From assembly GCA_021828605.1 (NCBI GenBank), contig JAJZEG010000311.1, positions 1 through 12,154 of the forward strand: 12,154 nucleotides of DNA, in the 5' to 3' direction. A model generated the notes under the pieces. That model was not told where the DNA came from. It was given only the letters and a program-made list of their open reading frames with translations, and did not search any database. Made by a program: the position numbers and the translations under genes. Every line of letters begins with the position of its first letter. Position 1 is the first letter of the stretch. Source of the stretch: Pseudomonadota bacterium. Lineage in GTDB: Bacteria; Pseudomonadota; Alphaproteobacteria; Acetobacterales; Acetobacteraceae. Shown one piece after another: positions 1-7,015 of the stretch.

Positions 1-24
1 AAAAGGCACGCTGCGCCAAGGCGA
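1..24 (+). repeat. 24-bp exact repeat of an infB internal segment (copy A)
   Basis: The first 24 bases of the window are identical to 2271-2294 inside infB; the match stops at base 25. In frame 2 they read KGTLRQGE, the same reading as residues 731-737 of IF2, and that frame stops at 59-61. A 24-base exact match is not expected by chance. It may be a real fragment duplication or a mis-join at a contig edge; whether it continues left of the window cannot be seen. I could not identify the upstream gene from bases 1-81. Confidence 0.8.
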
Positions 25-81
25 ATGCGCGACCGCTGGGGCAACCTGCCGGTTGGACTAATCAATGACGGATCGGATTAT

Positions 82-3000
82 ATGAGCGACGATAAAGACC
101 ACGGCGTAAAAGATCACGGCGTAAAAGATCACGGCGAGATCGACCAGATCGAAAAGGATGGGGTCGAATCCAAAGGCCGCCTGACTCTGCGCCCCGCCAG
201 CCGCACCGAAGTCGGCCGCACGGTCGATGCCGGATCGGTGCGCCAGAGCTTCAGCCATGGCCGCTCCAAAGTGGTGCAGGTCGAAGTGCGCAAAAAACGC
301 GGTCTCGGCGCCGTCGCCGATTCCGATCCGGTGCGCCCATCATCCAGCCCGCCCCCCGATCATGGGCCCAGCCCCACCCGCAGCGCAACCACCGGTGCCG
401 CGCGCAGCGCCAGCCCGATGCCGCGCAGCCTGACCGACACCGAACTCGCCGCCCGCCAGCGCGCTCTGGTCGAGCAGCGTGAGGTCGCCAAACGCGATGC
501 CGAGCGCCGCGAGCAGGAAAAAATGTCGATCCTGTCCGCCGCCGAAGCCGCGCGCCGCAAGGCCGAGGACGAAGCCCGCCTCGCCGCCCAGGCCGCCAGC
601 GCCGAAGCCGACGCCGCGCGCGCCCAAGCCGAAATCGAAGCCCAAGCCCTGACCGACTCCCTGACCGACTCCTTGACCGACTCTTCGTCCGATTCCTCGT
701 CCGATGCCACGACCGACGCGGTTACCGGTGAAGCCCGGAACGCCACCGGCGCTCAGCACCAGGCCACCGATGCCAGCGCCCATCCAGGCCTCCCCGATGA
801 GCGCAGCGCCGCCAATGCGCTGGTCGATAATGTCGCGCCCCTGCAACCGGCCAACCGGGTACCCCCCGCCGCCCCGCCGCAAGCCCGCGCCAATAACGAC
901 CGGACCAATAACGACCGGCCCCCGTTCAATCGCGCCTCTGATCGCCCGTCGGACCGTAACGCACCCAACCGCGCCGGGCCCTATGCCGGCCCCCGGCCCG
1001 CCCCTGGCCGCGATGATGCGCGTCCCGGCCCGCGCCGCGATGGCCCGACCACCGGTTCCGGCCCCAATAACGGCGCCAACACCGCCCCAGGCCGCCGCCC
1101 CGCCACGCCCGGCAGCGCGCCACCCGCCTCGGAAACATTGCGTCTCAAGCCCGGCGGTCGCCCCGCCGGTCGCGACGATGACGATGAAGCCCCCCGCACC
1201 GCACGTCGTCCCGGCGGCGGCGGCGGCGCGACACCGGCGCGCAAGCCGGTGGCCCCGGTCGCGAAAAAACTCCCCGATAATCGCCGCAGTGGCCGGATCG
1301 ACGTGCAAGCCGCCCTCGAAGGCGAGGATGAACGCGTCCGCTCGCTCGCCTCGGTGCGCCGCCAGCGCGAGCGCGAACGCCGTCAGGCCGAACTCGAACT
1401 GCTCCGCTCGGACCAGGTCCGGGTGGTGCGCGAGGTCATCCTGCCCGACACCATCACCGTCCAGGAACTCGCCAACCGCATGGCCGCGCGCGTGCCAGAC
1501 GTGGTCAAAGCCCTGATGAAACTCGGCGTGATGGCCGCGGGCACCCAAGCCATCGATGCCGACACCGCCGAGCTGGTGATCAACGAATTCGGCCATCGCG
1601 CCCGCCGGGTCTCGGAAAACGACGTGGAAATCGGCCTTTCCGGCGAGACCGACCGCGCGCAGGACATGCAGTCCCGCCCGCCGGTGGTCACCGTCATGGG
1701 CCATGTCGATCACGGCAAAACCAGCCTGCTCGATGCGCTGCGCACCAGCACCGTCGCGGCCAGCGAGGCGGGCGGCATCACCCAGCATATCGGCGCCTAT
1801 CAAGTCACCCTGCCGGAAGGCGGGCGCATCACCTATATCGACACGCCCGGCCACGAAGCCTTCACCGCGATGCGCGCACGCGGCGCCAGCGTCACCGACA
1901 TCGTGGTGCTGGTCGTCGCCGCCGATGACGGGGTGATGCCGCAAACCATCGAGGCGATTAAACACGCCAAAGCCTCCGGCGCGCCGATCATTGTCGCGAT
2001 CAATAAAATGGACAAGCACGATGCCAACCCCGAGCGGGTCCGCAACGAGCTGCTCCAGCACGAAATCGTGGTCGAATCGATGGGCGGCGAGACCCAGGAT
2101 GTCGAAGTCTCCGCCCTCAAGCGCACCGGGCTCGATGCGTTGCAGGAAGCGATTTTGCTGCAAGCCGAAATCCTCGATTTGCGCGCCAACCCGGACCGTC
2201 CGGCGGAAGGCACGGTGATCGAAGCCCGCCTGGATCGCGGACGCGGCCCGGTGGCCACCGTTCTGGTGCAAAAAGGCACGCTGCGCCAAGGCGATATCGT
2301 GGTCGCGGGCGGTGAATCCGGCCGGGTCCGCGCGATGCTCGATGATCGCGGCCGCACCATCACCGAAGCAGGCCCAGCCATGCCGGTCGAAGTGCTCGGC
2401 ATGTCGGGCGTGCCCTCGGCGGGCGAAGTCATCGTCGTGGTCGAAAATGAAAGCCGCGCGCGCGAAATCGCCGAGTTCCGCCAACGGCGCGAGCGTGATC
2501 GCAGTGCCGCCGCCAGCGGCGCCGCCCGTGGCACGCTCGATCAAATGCTCGCCCGAATTCAGGCTGGCGTGCAAAAAGAAGTCGCCGTGGTGATCAAGGC
2601 CGATGTGCAAGGCAGCGCCGAAGCGATCCAGGCGGTGGTGGAAAAACTCGGCAATGAGGAAGTCCGCGCCCGCGCGTTGCTCGCTGGCGTCGGCCAAATC
2701 ACCGAGAGCGATATCCAGCTCGCCCGCGCCTCGGATGCTCTGGTGATCGGCTTTAATGTCCGCGCCAACGCCCAGGCCCGCCAACTCGCCACCCGCGATG
2801 GCGTCGATGTCCGCTATTACTCCATCATCTATGAAGTCGCCGACGACATCGAAAAACTGGTCAAAGGCAAGCTCGCCCCGGTGCATCGCGAAAAGTTCCT
2901 GGGCTATGCGGAAATCCGCCAGGTGTTCAACATCACCAAGGTCGGCAAGGTCGCGGGCTGTTACATCACCGAAGGTCTGGTCAAGCGCGGTGCTGGCGTC

Positions 3001-3180
3001 CGCCTGCTGCGCGACAGCGTGGTGGTGCATCAGGGCGATTTGTCGCAACTCAAGCGCTTCAAGGACGATGTCAAGGAAGTCGCGCGCGGCTACGAATGTG
3101 GCCTGTCCTTTGCGGGCTTCAATGATTTACGCGAAGGCGATGTGGTCGAATGCTACGAAACCGAAATCGTCCCGGCATAG
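82..3180 (+). CDS. infB: translation initiation factor IF-2
   Basis: GTPase that delivers initiator fMet-tRNA to the 30S subunit and promotes 50S joining; cytoplasmic. With the start at 82 it has 1032 residues, long for the family because of a low-complexity N-terminal half. Near the N-terminus is the alphaproteobacterial motif [16 protein letters not shown]. Then come a coiled, Ala/Glu/Arg-rich stretch (about 120-190), Ser/Asp and Pro/Asn/Arg-rich linkers (190-400), and the IF2_N motif ([10 protein letters not shown], about 457). The G domain has GHVDHGKT (540-547), DTPGHE (587-592), NKMD (641-644) and a SAL motif. The beta-barrel and C-terminal fMet-tRNA-binding domains follow, with GYECG near the end. 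I chose ATG 82 because MSDDKD is the typical opening; the frame is open back to base 1, so an earlier start such as ATG 25 is not excluded. A TGA in another frame overlaps this ATG. First gene of the infB-rbfA-tsaC run. Confidence 0.97.
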   Translation: MSDDKDHGVKDHGVKDHGEIDQIEKDGVESKGRLTLRPASRTEVGRTVDAGSVRQSFSHGRSKVVQVEVRKKRGLGAVADSDPVRPSSSPPPDHGPSPTRSATTGAARSASPMPRSLTDTELAARQRALVEQREVAKRDAERREQEKMSILSAAEAARRKAEDEARLAAQAASAEADAARAQAEIEAQALTDSLTDSLTDSSSDSSSDATTDAVTGEARNATGAQHQATDASAHPGLPDERSAANALVDNVAPLQPANRVPPAAPPQARANNDRTNNDRPPFNRASDRPSDRNAPNRAGPYAGPRPAPGRDDARPGPRRDGPTTGSGPNNGANTAPGRRPATPGSAPPASETLRLKPGGRPAGRDDDDEAPRTARRPGGGGGATPARKPVAPVAKKLPDNRRSGRIDVQAALEGEDERVRSLASVRRQRERERRQAELELLRSDQVRVVREVILPDTITVQELANRMAARVPDVVKALMKLGVMAAGTQAIDADTAELVINEFGHRARRVSENDVEIGLSGETDRAQDMQSRPPVVTVMGHVDHGKTSLLDALRTSTVAASEAGGITQHIGAYQVTLPEGGRITYIDTPGHEAFTAMRARGASVTDIVVLVVAADDGVMPQTIEAIKHAKASGAPIIVAINKMDKHDANPERVRNELLQHEIVVESMGGETQDVEVSALKRTGLDALQEAILLQAEILDLRANPDRPAEGTVIEARLDRGRGPVATVLVQKGTLRQGDIVVAGGESGRVRAMLDDRGRTITEAGPAMPVEVLGMSGVPSAGEVIVVVENESRAREIAEFRQRRERDRSAAASGAARGTLDQMLARIQAGVQKEVAVVIKADVQGSAEAIQAVVEKLGNEEVRARALLAGVGQITESDIQLARASDALVIGFNVRANAQARQLATRDGVDVRYYSIIYEVADDIEKLVKGKLAPVHREKFLGYAEIRQVFNITKVGKVAGCYITEGLVKRGAGVRLLRDSVVVHQGDLSQLKRFKDDVKEVARGYECGLSFAGFNDLREGDVVECYETEIVPA
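94..135 (+). repeat. 15-bp tandem repeat in the infB N-terminus
   Basis: Nearly identical 15-base units at 94-108 and 109-123, plus a partial unit at 124-135, encode [14 protein letters not shown] directly after the start of IF2. The units differ at a single base (gac or gat). Such slippage-prone repeats lie in the disordered, poorly conserved part of IF2, so copy number probably varies between strains. Confidence 0.85.
649..720 (+). repeat. 12-bp degenerate tandem repeat encoding a Ser/Thr/Asp linker in IF2
   Basis: Six consecutive 12-base units encode [24 protein letters not shown] (IF2 residues 190-213). The first three and the next two are near-identical to one another, which points to recent expansion. 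The acidic, serine-rich stretch separates the coiled Ala/Glu/Arg segment from the Pro/Asn/Arg-rich linker. Confidence 0.85.
892..918 (+). repeat. 15-bp repeat encoding NNDR units in the IF2 linker
   Basis: Two copies of a unit (892-906, and 907-918 partial) encode NNDRT-NNDR within the Pro/Arg/Asn-rich disordered linker of IF2. This is a third local expansion in the same linker half of the gene. Confidence 0.7.
2271..2294 (+). repeat. 24-bp exact repeat (copy B, inside infB)
   Basis: Encodes KGTLRQG (IF2 residues 731-737) in the beta-barrel domain after the G domain, where this motif is normal for the family. It is therefore the original copy, and the one at 1-24 is the displaced one. Confidence 0.8.
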
Positions 3181-3554
3181 CGGCGGGCGAGCCGAGCCAG
3201 CGCCAAAGGCGGGTGGCGGAGGAGGTTCGCCACCGGCTTGCCGATGTGTTGCGTCGCACCGATTTCCGTGACCCGGCTTTGCTGGGCATGGAAATCACCG
3301 TGGCCGAAGTGCGGATCAGCCCGGACCTGAAACACGCCACTATTTTCGCCTCCCTCCTCGGCGGCGGCGACATCACGCCGCTTCTGCCCGCCCTCAAGCG
3401 CGCGAGCCCATTTTTGCGCGGTGAAGTCGGGCGCGGCCTGCGCCTGCGGGTGATCCCTGATTTGCATTTCCAACCCGACGCCGCGCTCGATGAAGCGACC
3501 CGGATCAATAAACTGCTCAACACCCCGCAGGTCCGCCGCGATCTTGACCCGTAA
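3150..3554 (+). CDS. rbfA: 30S ribosome-binding factor A
   Basis: Small KH-fold protein that binds the 30S subunit during late maturation of 16S rRNA and helps cold adaptation. At 134 residues it has normal family length. The family opening [21 protein letters not shown] (shown in part: [19 protein letters not shown]) is at 15-34. It is followed by [11 protein letters not shown] (about 55-66) and the C-terminal [19 protein letters not shown] (about 104-122), which includes the conserved FxxDxxxxxxxxI helix. ATG 3150 is the only ATG/GTG/TTG before the SQRQ motif, so the gene overlaps infB by 31 bases and is probably translationally coupled to it. tsaC follows after 6 bases. The order infB-rbfA is conserved across bacteria and supports the call. 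Confidence 0.95.
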   Translation: MLRNRNRPGIAAGEPSQRQRRVAEEVRHRLADVLRRTDFRDPALLGMEITVAEVRISPDLKHATIFASLLGGGDITPLLPALKRASPFLRGEVGRGLRLRVIPDLHFQPDAALDEATRINKLLNTPQVRRDLDP

Positions 3555-3560
3555 GCGCCG

Positions 3561-4565
3561 ATGACCGATCCGCGCATCACCACCCTCGATCTGGCCGACG
3601 ATACTAACGGCATCGCCCGCGCCTGCGCCTTGCTCCGCGCGGGCGAACTCGTCGCCTTCGCCACCGAAACCGTCTATGGGCTGGGTGCGGACGCCACCAA
3701 CCCGGACGCCGTCGCCGCGATTTACACCGCCAAATCCCGCCCGCATTTCAACCCGCTGATTTGCCATTTCCCGAATGCTGACGCCGCCTTCGCTGATGTC
3801 ATCGCCGATGCCCGCGCCATTCTGCTCGCCCGCCATTTCTGGCCCGGCCCGCTAACCCTGGTGCTCCCGCACCGCCCCACATCCCCCATTTCCGCCGCCG
3901 CCACCGCCGCTCTCGACTCACTCGCCGTGCGCGTCCCCGCCCACCCGATCGCGCAAATCCTGCTCCAGCAGGTCGCCCGCCCGATTGCCGCCCCGTCGGC
4001 CAACCGCTCAGGCCGGATCAGCCCGACCAGCCCCGCCGATGTCCATGCCGAACTCGATGGCCGCATCGCCGCCATTCTCCATTCCGGCCCCAGCATTGTC
4101 GGCCTCGAATCCACCGTGCTCGACCTGTCGCACCCGCACGCAATTCCGCGCCTGCTCCGCCCCGGCGCGATCACCCAAGCCGCCATCGAAGCCCTGATCG
4201 GCCCGATCAGCCTGATTTTCGCTCCATCCCCATCCCAAACCTCTCCCATTCTGCGCAGTCCGGGCCTGCTCGCCTCCCACTACGCCCCCACCCTCCCGGT
4301 CCGCCTGAACGCCACCGACATCGCCTGCCACGAAGCCCTGCTCGCCTTCGGCGCCAACCCACCCCACGCTGCACTCACCCTCAACCTCTCCCCCACCGCC
4401 AACCTGCACGAAGCCGCCAGCAACCTATTCAACCACCTCCGCCGCCTCGACCACGACGCCCCACCCCAAGGCCTCACCGCCATCGCCGTCAGCCCAATCC
4501 CCCGCCACGACATCGGCACCGCCATCAACGACCGCCTCTCCCGCGCCGCCGCCCCGCGCCAGTAA
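3561..4565 (+). CDS. tsaC: L-threonylcarbamoyladenylate synthase, Sua5 type
   Basis: Makes threonylcarbamoyl-AMP from threonine, bicarbonate and ATP, the first step of the t6A37 modification of ANN-decoding tRNAs. At 334 residues it is the long two-domain form. The YrdC domain spans about 15-200, with VAFATETVYGLGADA near 32-46, the substrate loop KSRPHFNPL, the WPGPLTLVL motif, AVRVPAHP and PSANRSGRISPT. The C-terminal Sua5 domain follows a linker containing SPGLLASHYAP and ends in a conserved DIGTAINDRLSRAA element. Start ATG 3561 lies 6 bases after the rbfA stop, so it is likely the third gene of the same transcript; translation-related function fits. In many bacteria truB sits here instead. 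G+C and codon use match infB. Some annotations name this form tsaC2, sua5 or ywlC. Confidence 0.93.
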   Translation: MTDPRITTLDLADDTNGIARACALLRAGELVAFATETVYGLGADATNPDAVAAIYTAKSRPHFNPLICHFPNADAAFADVIADARAILLARHFWPGPLTLVLPHRPTSPISAAATAALDSLAVRVPAHPIAQILLQQVARPIAAPSANRSGRISPTSPADVHAELDGRIAAILHSGPSIVGLESTVLDLSHPHAIPRLLRPGAITQAAIEALIGPISLIFAPSPSQTSPILRSPGLLASHYAPTLPVRLNATDIACHEALLAFGANPPHAALTLNLSPTANLHEAASNLFNHLRRLDHDAPPQGLTAIAVSPIPRHDIGTAINDRLSRAAAPRQ

Positions 4566-4623
4566 CCACCGAAGCACGAACACCCGACCTAACCTGAATA
4601 ACAACAGGACGATATTAAAATTC

Positions 4624-5427
4624 TTGCCTGATTTGTCTGCCTGCATTAACAACGCAGAGATGCCCCTTAACTACGAAAGCCTTGTCGACGCGACCATAAT
4701 CGCCGTCATAAATAAACTCCCTGACTTAAACTCCACCAAACTCAGTCCTGAATATAATTATAATTCGTTGCCGTTATGCGTGATTGACGCCGTCTTTTCG
4801 ATTGGTGTCCGGTACGGCACTGTCAGAAATGTTGTCAATGCGTGGTGCATGTCGCAGAATCCCGAATGGGTAAAATACTGGGATAATAATGCAGCTAGCT
4901 ACTCAATGTCTGATTTCATTAAAATTCTTGTGGACGTTCCGCATAAGGAACGATCAAAACGTTTTTTTGGGGGGAATATCCAGCGCACTTCTACAAAAAA
5001 GGGCATACTTAAGACCGATGCCGTCTTATGTTATGCGCGCTGTCTTCAGAACGCTGGCATCGAAGATTTTTGTGCCATGCGAGATCCCGAGAAAGCGTTA
5101 AAAGCTCGGGAAGAAACAAAGAAGGTGCCAGGCCATCGTAGTGGCATTTCATTTGATTATTTACAAATGCTTTCAGGTGACGACAATTATGTGAAAGCTG
5201 ATCGCATGATTAAGCGCTTTATCGCAGAGGCCGCTCAAGTCGATTACGCAACAATTGATGTTGTCACAACCCAAAATACAATCAAAGGCGCGTCAGCAAA
5301 ATTGTCGGAAAAATATGAGCATGTTACGCCGCGCCTGCTTGATCACACTATCTGGACGTATCAGCGAAACCAGCATAGGCAACACCGCATCACAGCCAAG
5401 AAGCGCGGAATGGTCGGTCAAAACTGA
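4624..5427 (+). CDS. AT-rich orphan gene, divergent HhH-GPD (endonuclease III-like) protein
   Basis: I know no named function. The 267 residues show the pattern of the helix-hairpin-helix glycosylase fold. LPLCVIDAVFSIGVRYGTV (49-67) sits where endonuclease III has its first core helices, and GILKTDAVLCYARCL (127-141) matches the next core helices. VPG (168-170), then SGISFDYLQMLSG and KADRMIKRF (191-199), align with LPGVG...G...VDTHIFRV. D193 falls on the catalytic Asp, whereas the lysine of bifunctional enzymes is replaced (G174). There is no iron-sulfur Cys cluster. A base-excision or DNA-binding role is inference. The start is uncertain: TTG 4624 (AGGA 14 bases upstream) or ATG 4660 (residue 13). 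G+C is far below the flanking genes, suggesting transfer. Residues 253-267 and the stop lie in a ybjQ remnant read antisense, so the natural C-terminus has probably been replaced. Confidence 0.75.
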   Translation: MPDLSACINNAEMPLNYESLVDATIIAVINKLPDLNSTKLSPEYNYNSLPLCVIDAVFSIGVRYGTVRNVVNAWCMSQNPEWVKYWDNNAASYSMSDFIKILVDVPHKERSKRFFGGNIQRTSTKKGILKTDAVLCYARCLQNAGIEDFCAMRDPEKALKAREETKKVPGHRSGISFDYLQMLSGDDNYVKADRMIKRFIAEAAQVDYATIDVVTTQNTIKGASAKLSEKYEHVTPRLLDHTIWTYQRNQHRQHRITAKKRGMVGQN

Positions 5428-5451
5428 AGCGCCTGATCGTTGGCCAGATTG
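5366..5451 (-). pseudogene. remnant of a second YbjQ-family gene
   Basis: Bases 5380-5451 align with 6606-6678 in the intact ybjQ-type gene with about ten mismatches and one single-base gap (about 85% identity by hand); weaker similarity continues to about 5366. Read on the minus strand it gives NLANDQALQ, then after a one-base frameshift LTDHSALLGCDAVL, against NLARDQALQ and LTEHAEQLGCDAVL in the intact protein. The start, the N-terminal half and the C-terminus are missing. Similarity ends abruptly on the side towards 5452. The fragment overlaps the 3' end of the orphan gene on the other strand, so it marks one junction of the inserted DNA. The alternative, a recent partial duplication of the neighbouring gene, is less likely given the divergence. 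Confidence 0.75.
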
Positions 5452-5501
5452 CAACAATCACTATTGATCTCCAATTTATTTGCTTTAATCTGTCCTCCTT
5501 A

Positions 5502-5549
5502 AGTGTCCATTTTGTATCTGAAATCCACGGATTTCAGATACGGGACACT
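5502..5549. repeat. 48-bp interrupted palindrome with a perfect 13-bp inverted repeat core
   Basis: Arms gtatctgaaatcc (5514-5526) and ggatttcagatac (5529-5541) are perfect inverted copies separated by only 2 bases. Outside them agtgtcc (5502-5508) and ggacact (5543-5549) are again inverted copies, separated from the core by 5 bases on the left and 1 on the right. No T-run follows on either strand, so it is not a standard intrinsic terminator. It could be an operator for the gene starting at 5613, a REP/MITE-like element, or two abutted insertion-sequence ends; no target duplication is visible. Confidence 0.8.
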
Positions 5550-5612
5550 CGACACTAACGACTATTTTAATTAAGTTATCGGATAATGTAATTTAAATAG
5601 AGGTTAAATGCG

Positions 5613-5936
5613 ATGACGAGCTCATCAGTTAATGACTTTCTCGGTCTCTTGTTCTGGATCGCGCTGCCACTGTTTGTGCCGTTAATATTAGTGATCTTTG
5701 CGCGCCCGTTTGTCATCAGCGAAATGCGCCGCAGCGCAGCCAAACGTGACGCATGGGAAGCGGAGCATCCGATCCGTGCCGCCGTTCAAAATTTTGCGAA
5801 TAGTAACTTTGCGAACACGCGTTGGTTACCACCAGCCAATGGGTCAGATCTGAGTTTCCAGTTCACCGCCTGGACTGTCTCAATCACCTGTGCGCTGGGG
5901 GGCGTGCTGCTGATATTCCTGAGTGGCAAATTTTAA
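5613..5936 (+). CDS. small membrane protein with two predicted helices, unknown function
   Basis: A 107-residue protein I do not recognise. Hydrophobic helices are at about 9-30 (FLGLLFWIALPLFVPLILV) and 84-104 (FTAWTVSITCALGGVLLIF). The roughly 50-residue loop between them is rich in Arg and Lys just after helix 1 (EMRRSAAKRDAWEAEH), so by the positive-inside rule the loop should be cytoplasmic with both ends outside. It contains a small internal repeat (FANSNFAN). ATG 5613 is preceded by AGAGG at 5599-5603, a good ribosome binding site 9 bases away; ATG 5608 is out of frame. The gene stands alone behind an AT-rich leader carrying the palindrome at 5502-5549, which could regulate it; gataat at 5582-5587 is a possible -10 box without a clear -35. 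It converges on the acetyltransferase gene and their stop codons overlap in a TTAA. Confidence 0.75.
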   Translation: MTSSSVNDFLGLLFWIALPLFVPLILVIFARPFVISEMRRSAAKRDAWEAEHPIRAAVQNFANSNFANTRWLPPANGSDLSFQFTAWTVSITCALGGVLLIFLSGKF

Positions 5937-6466
5937 CTGTTCTGACGCGCCTTCGGCCTTAATTCCCTATCACCCAGATATTTGCTCATAATAACACTTC
6001 GGTAGGTCTTATTTTCCCATTGCGCTTGTTCAACAATGCGATATCCTTGACGCCGATACCAATCAATTAAATGATCAGCACCTTCTGACGTATCGAGCGC
6101 CAATTCCGAGGCCCCCCATCGTTCGGCCATTTGCTCCGATTCCCGCAGCAAGAGCAATCCAACGCCACGCCGCTGATAATCAGGATGGACGCCAAATTGA
6201 CCCAGCACCGCGACATCGGGCCGCTGATACAAGGGCGTTCCGGGCCAGCACCGGCCTGGGGCCATAAAGGTCAATGTGCCGATAAGTCTGTCAGCGTCCG
6301 TTGCCACAATGCAATCCCCACGGGCAATACGGTCGCGCGTGACCGCCTCGCTTTGATCGACGGCGGTATAATTAAAACCAAGCTGACCCAAAATAGCATA
6401 AGCGGCATGGAGCAATGCGGTCAGTTCACCGATTGAATCAGCCGCCTCAAGACGTCGAATAATCAT
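5933..6466 (-). CDS. GNAT family N-acetyltransferase
   Basis: Transfers an acetyl group from acetyl-CoA to an unidentified amine; cytoplasmic. With the start at 6466 it has 177 residues, normal for a single GNAT domain. Visible elements are the N-terminal strand MIIRRLEAADSIGELTALL, beta strands with DCIVATDADRLIGTLTF (about 51-67), and motif A VAVLGQFGVHPDYQRRGVG (about 85-103), whose Q-R-R-G-V-G loop holds the CoA pyrophosphate. Motif B is WYRRQGYR (about 136-143). The frame is open to 6550, but those 28 extra residues overlap the upstream ybjQ-type gene and lack the GNAT pattern, so the internal Met is preferred. It lies 52 bases behind the ybjQ-type gene on the same strand and may share its transcript. 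The substrate cannot be predicted. Confidence 0.88.
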   Translation of the reverse strand: MIIRRLEAADSIGELTALLHAAYAILGQLGFNYTAVDQSEAVTRDRIARGDCIVATDADRLIGTLTFMAPGRCWPGTPLYQRPDVAVLGQFGVHPDYQRRGVGLLLLRESEQMAERWGASELALDTSEGADHLIDWYRRQGYRIVEQAQWENKTYRSVIMSKYLGDRELRPKARQNS

Positions 6467-6518
6467 CCAAAACGGCTTTCCAAACCAATTGGTTTCATAA
6501 CCATGCCAAATCAGCCCC

Positions 6519-6839
6519 CTACTCCGGCTCAAGCACCACCCCGGTCCCATAAGCGGTAATCTCGGTCATACTACCCATCAGTTCACAAGCATCAAACCGC
6601 ATCGACAACACCGCATCACACCCAAGCTGCTCAGCATGCTCGGTCAAAACCTGAAGCGCCTGATCGCGCGCCAGATTGGTCATTTTAATAAAGCCGCCCT
6701 GGCTTCCGCCAAATAACGACCGCACCACCGCACCAATCAACCCAAAAATACTCCGCGACCGAACCGCAGTACCATAGACCGCACCCACAACATGCTTGAT
6801 TTCCCGATGTTTAATCTCATGCGTGGTCACAATAATCAT
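6519..6839 (-). CDS. YbjQ / UPF0145 family protein
   Basis: Member of the small YbjQ_1 (DUF74, UPF0145) family, often labelled heavy-metal-binding on structural grounds; the cellular role is not established. The 106 residues cover the whole domain: MIIVTTHEI, then HVVGAVYGTAVRSRSI (16-31), a GGSQGGF turn (44-50), the helix NLARDQALQVLTEHAEQLGC (55-74), the strand DAVLSMRFDA, and the family-typical close TEITAYGTGVVLEP. The frame opens at 6863, but the Met at 6839 is preferred because GGAG lies at 6847-6850, 7 bases upstream, and because family members begin like this. It probably heads a short minus-strand unit with the acetyltransferase. Residues 55-78 correspond to the degenerate copy at 5380-5451, so this locus once had two family members. 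Confidence 0.88.
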   Translation of the reverse strand: MIIVTTHEIKHREIKHVVGAVYGTAVRSRSIFGLIGAVVRSLFGGSQGGFIKMTNLARDQALQVLTEHAEQLGCDAVLSMRFDACELMGSMTEITAYGTGVVLEPE

Positions 6840-7015
6840 CGCCAATCTCCAATCTGCTACCAAACAATTTAATGCTCACCGAACAATGCCTCCCCCTTAT
6901 CTGTCAACCAACACTACCGGCAACCATCCGAATTAACGCTAAAAGCCGACCACCCGACACCCACCCAAACTTTCCCCTTTCGCACCCACCTGCTCCTATG
7001 CCATAAACTAACACC

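Noticed and set aside
340..3048. 902-codon open frame antisense to infB
   Set aside because: The opposite strand is an unmistakable infB; the antisense product is His/Asp/Gly-rich with no domain, a usual shadow in high-GC codon-biased genes.
2756..3271. plus-strand frame bridging infB and rbfA
   Set aside because: It is out of frame with both genes and Ser/Arg-rich; both real genes explain the sequence.
5514..5541. palindrome as an intrinsic terminator of the orphan gene
   Set aside because: The stem is AT-rich with a very small loop and no T-run follows on either strand, so it is listed as a repeat with unknown role.
5429..5549. complete insertion sequence
   Set aside because: There is no transposase frame and no target-site duplication; at most it could be solo ends or a MITE-like unit.
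6131..6436. plus-strand frame inside the acetyltransferase gene
   Set aside because: It is antisense to the conserved GNAT motifs and shows no family pattern or ribosome binding site.
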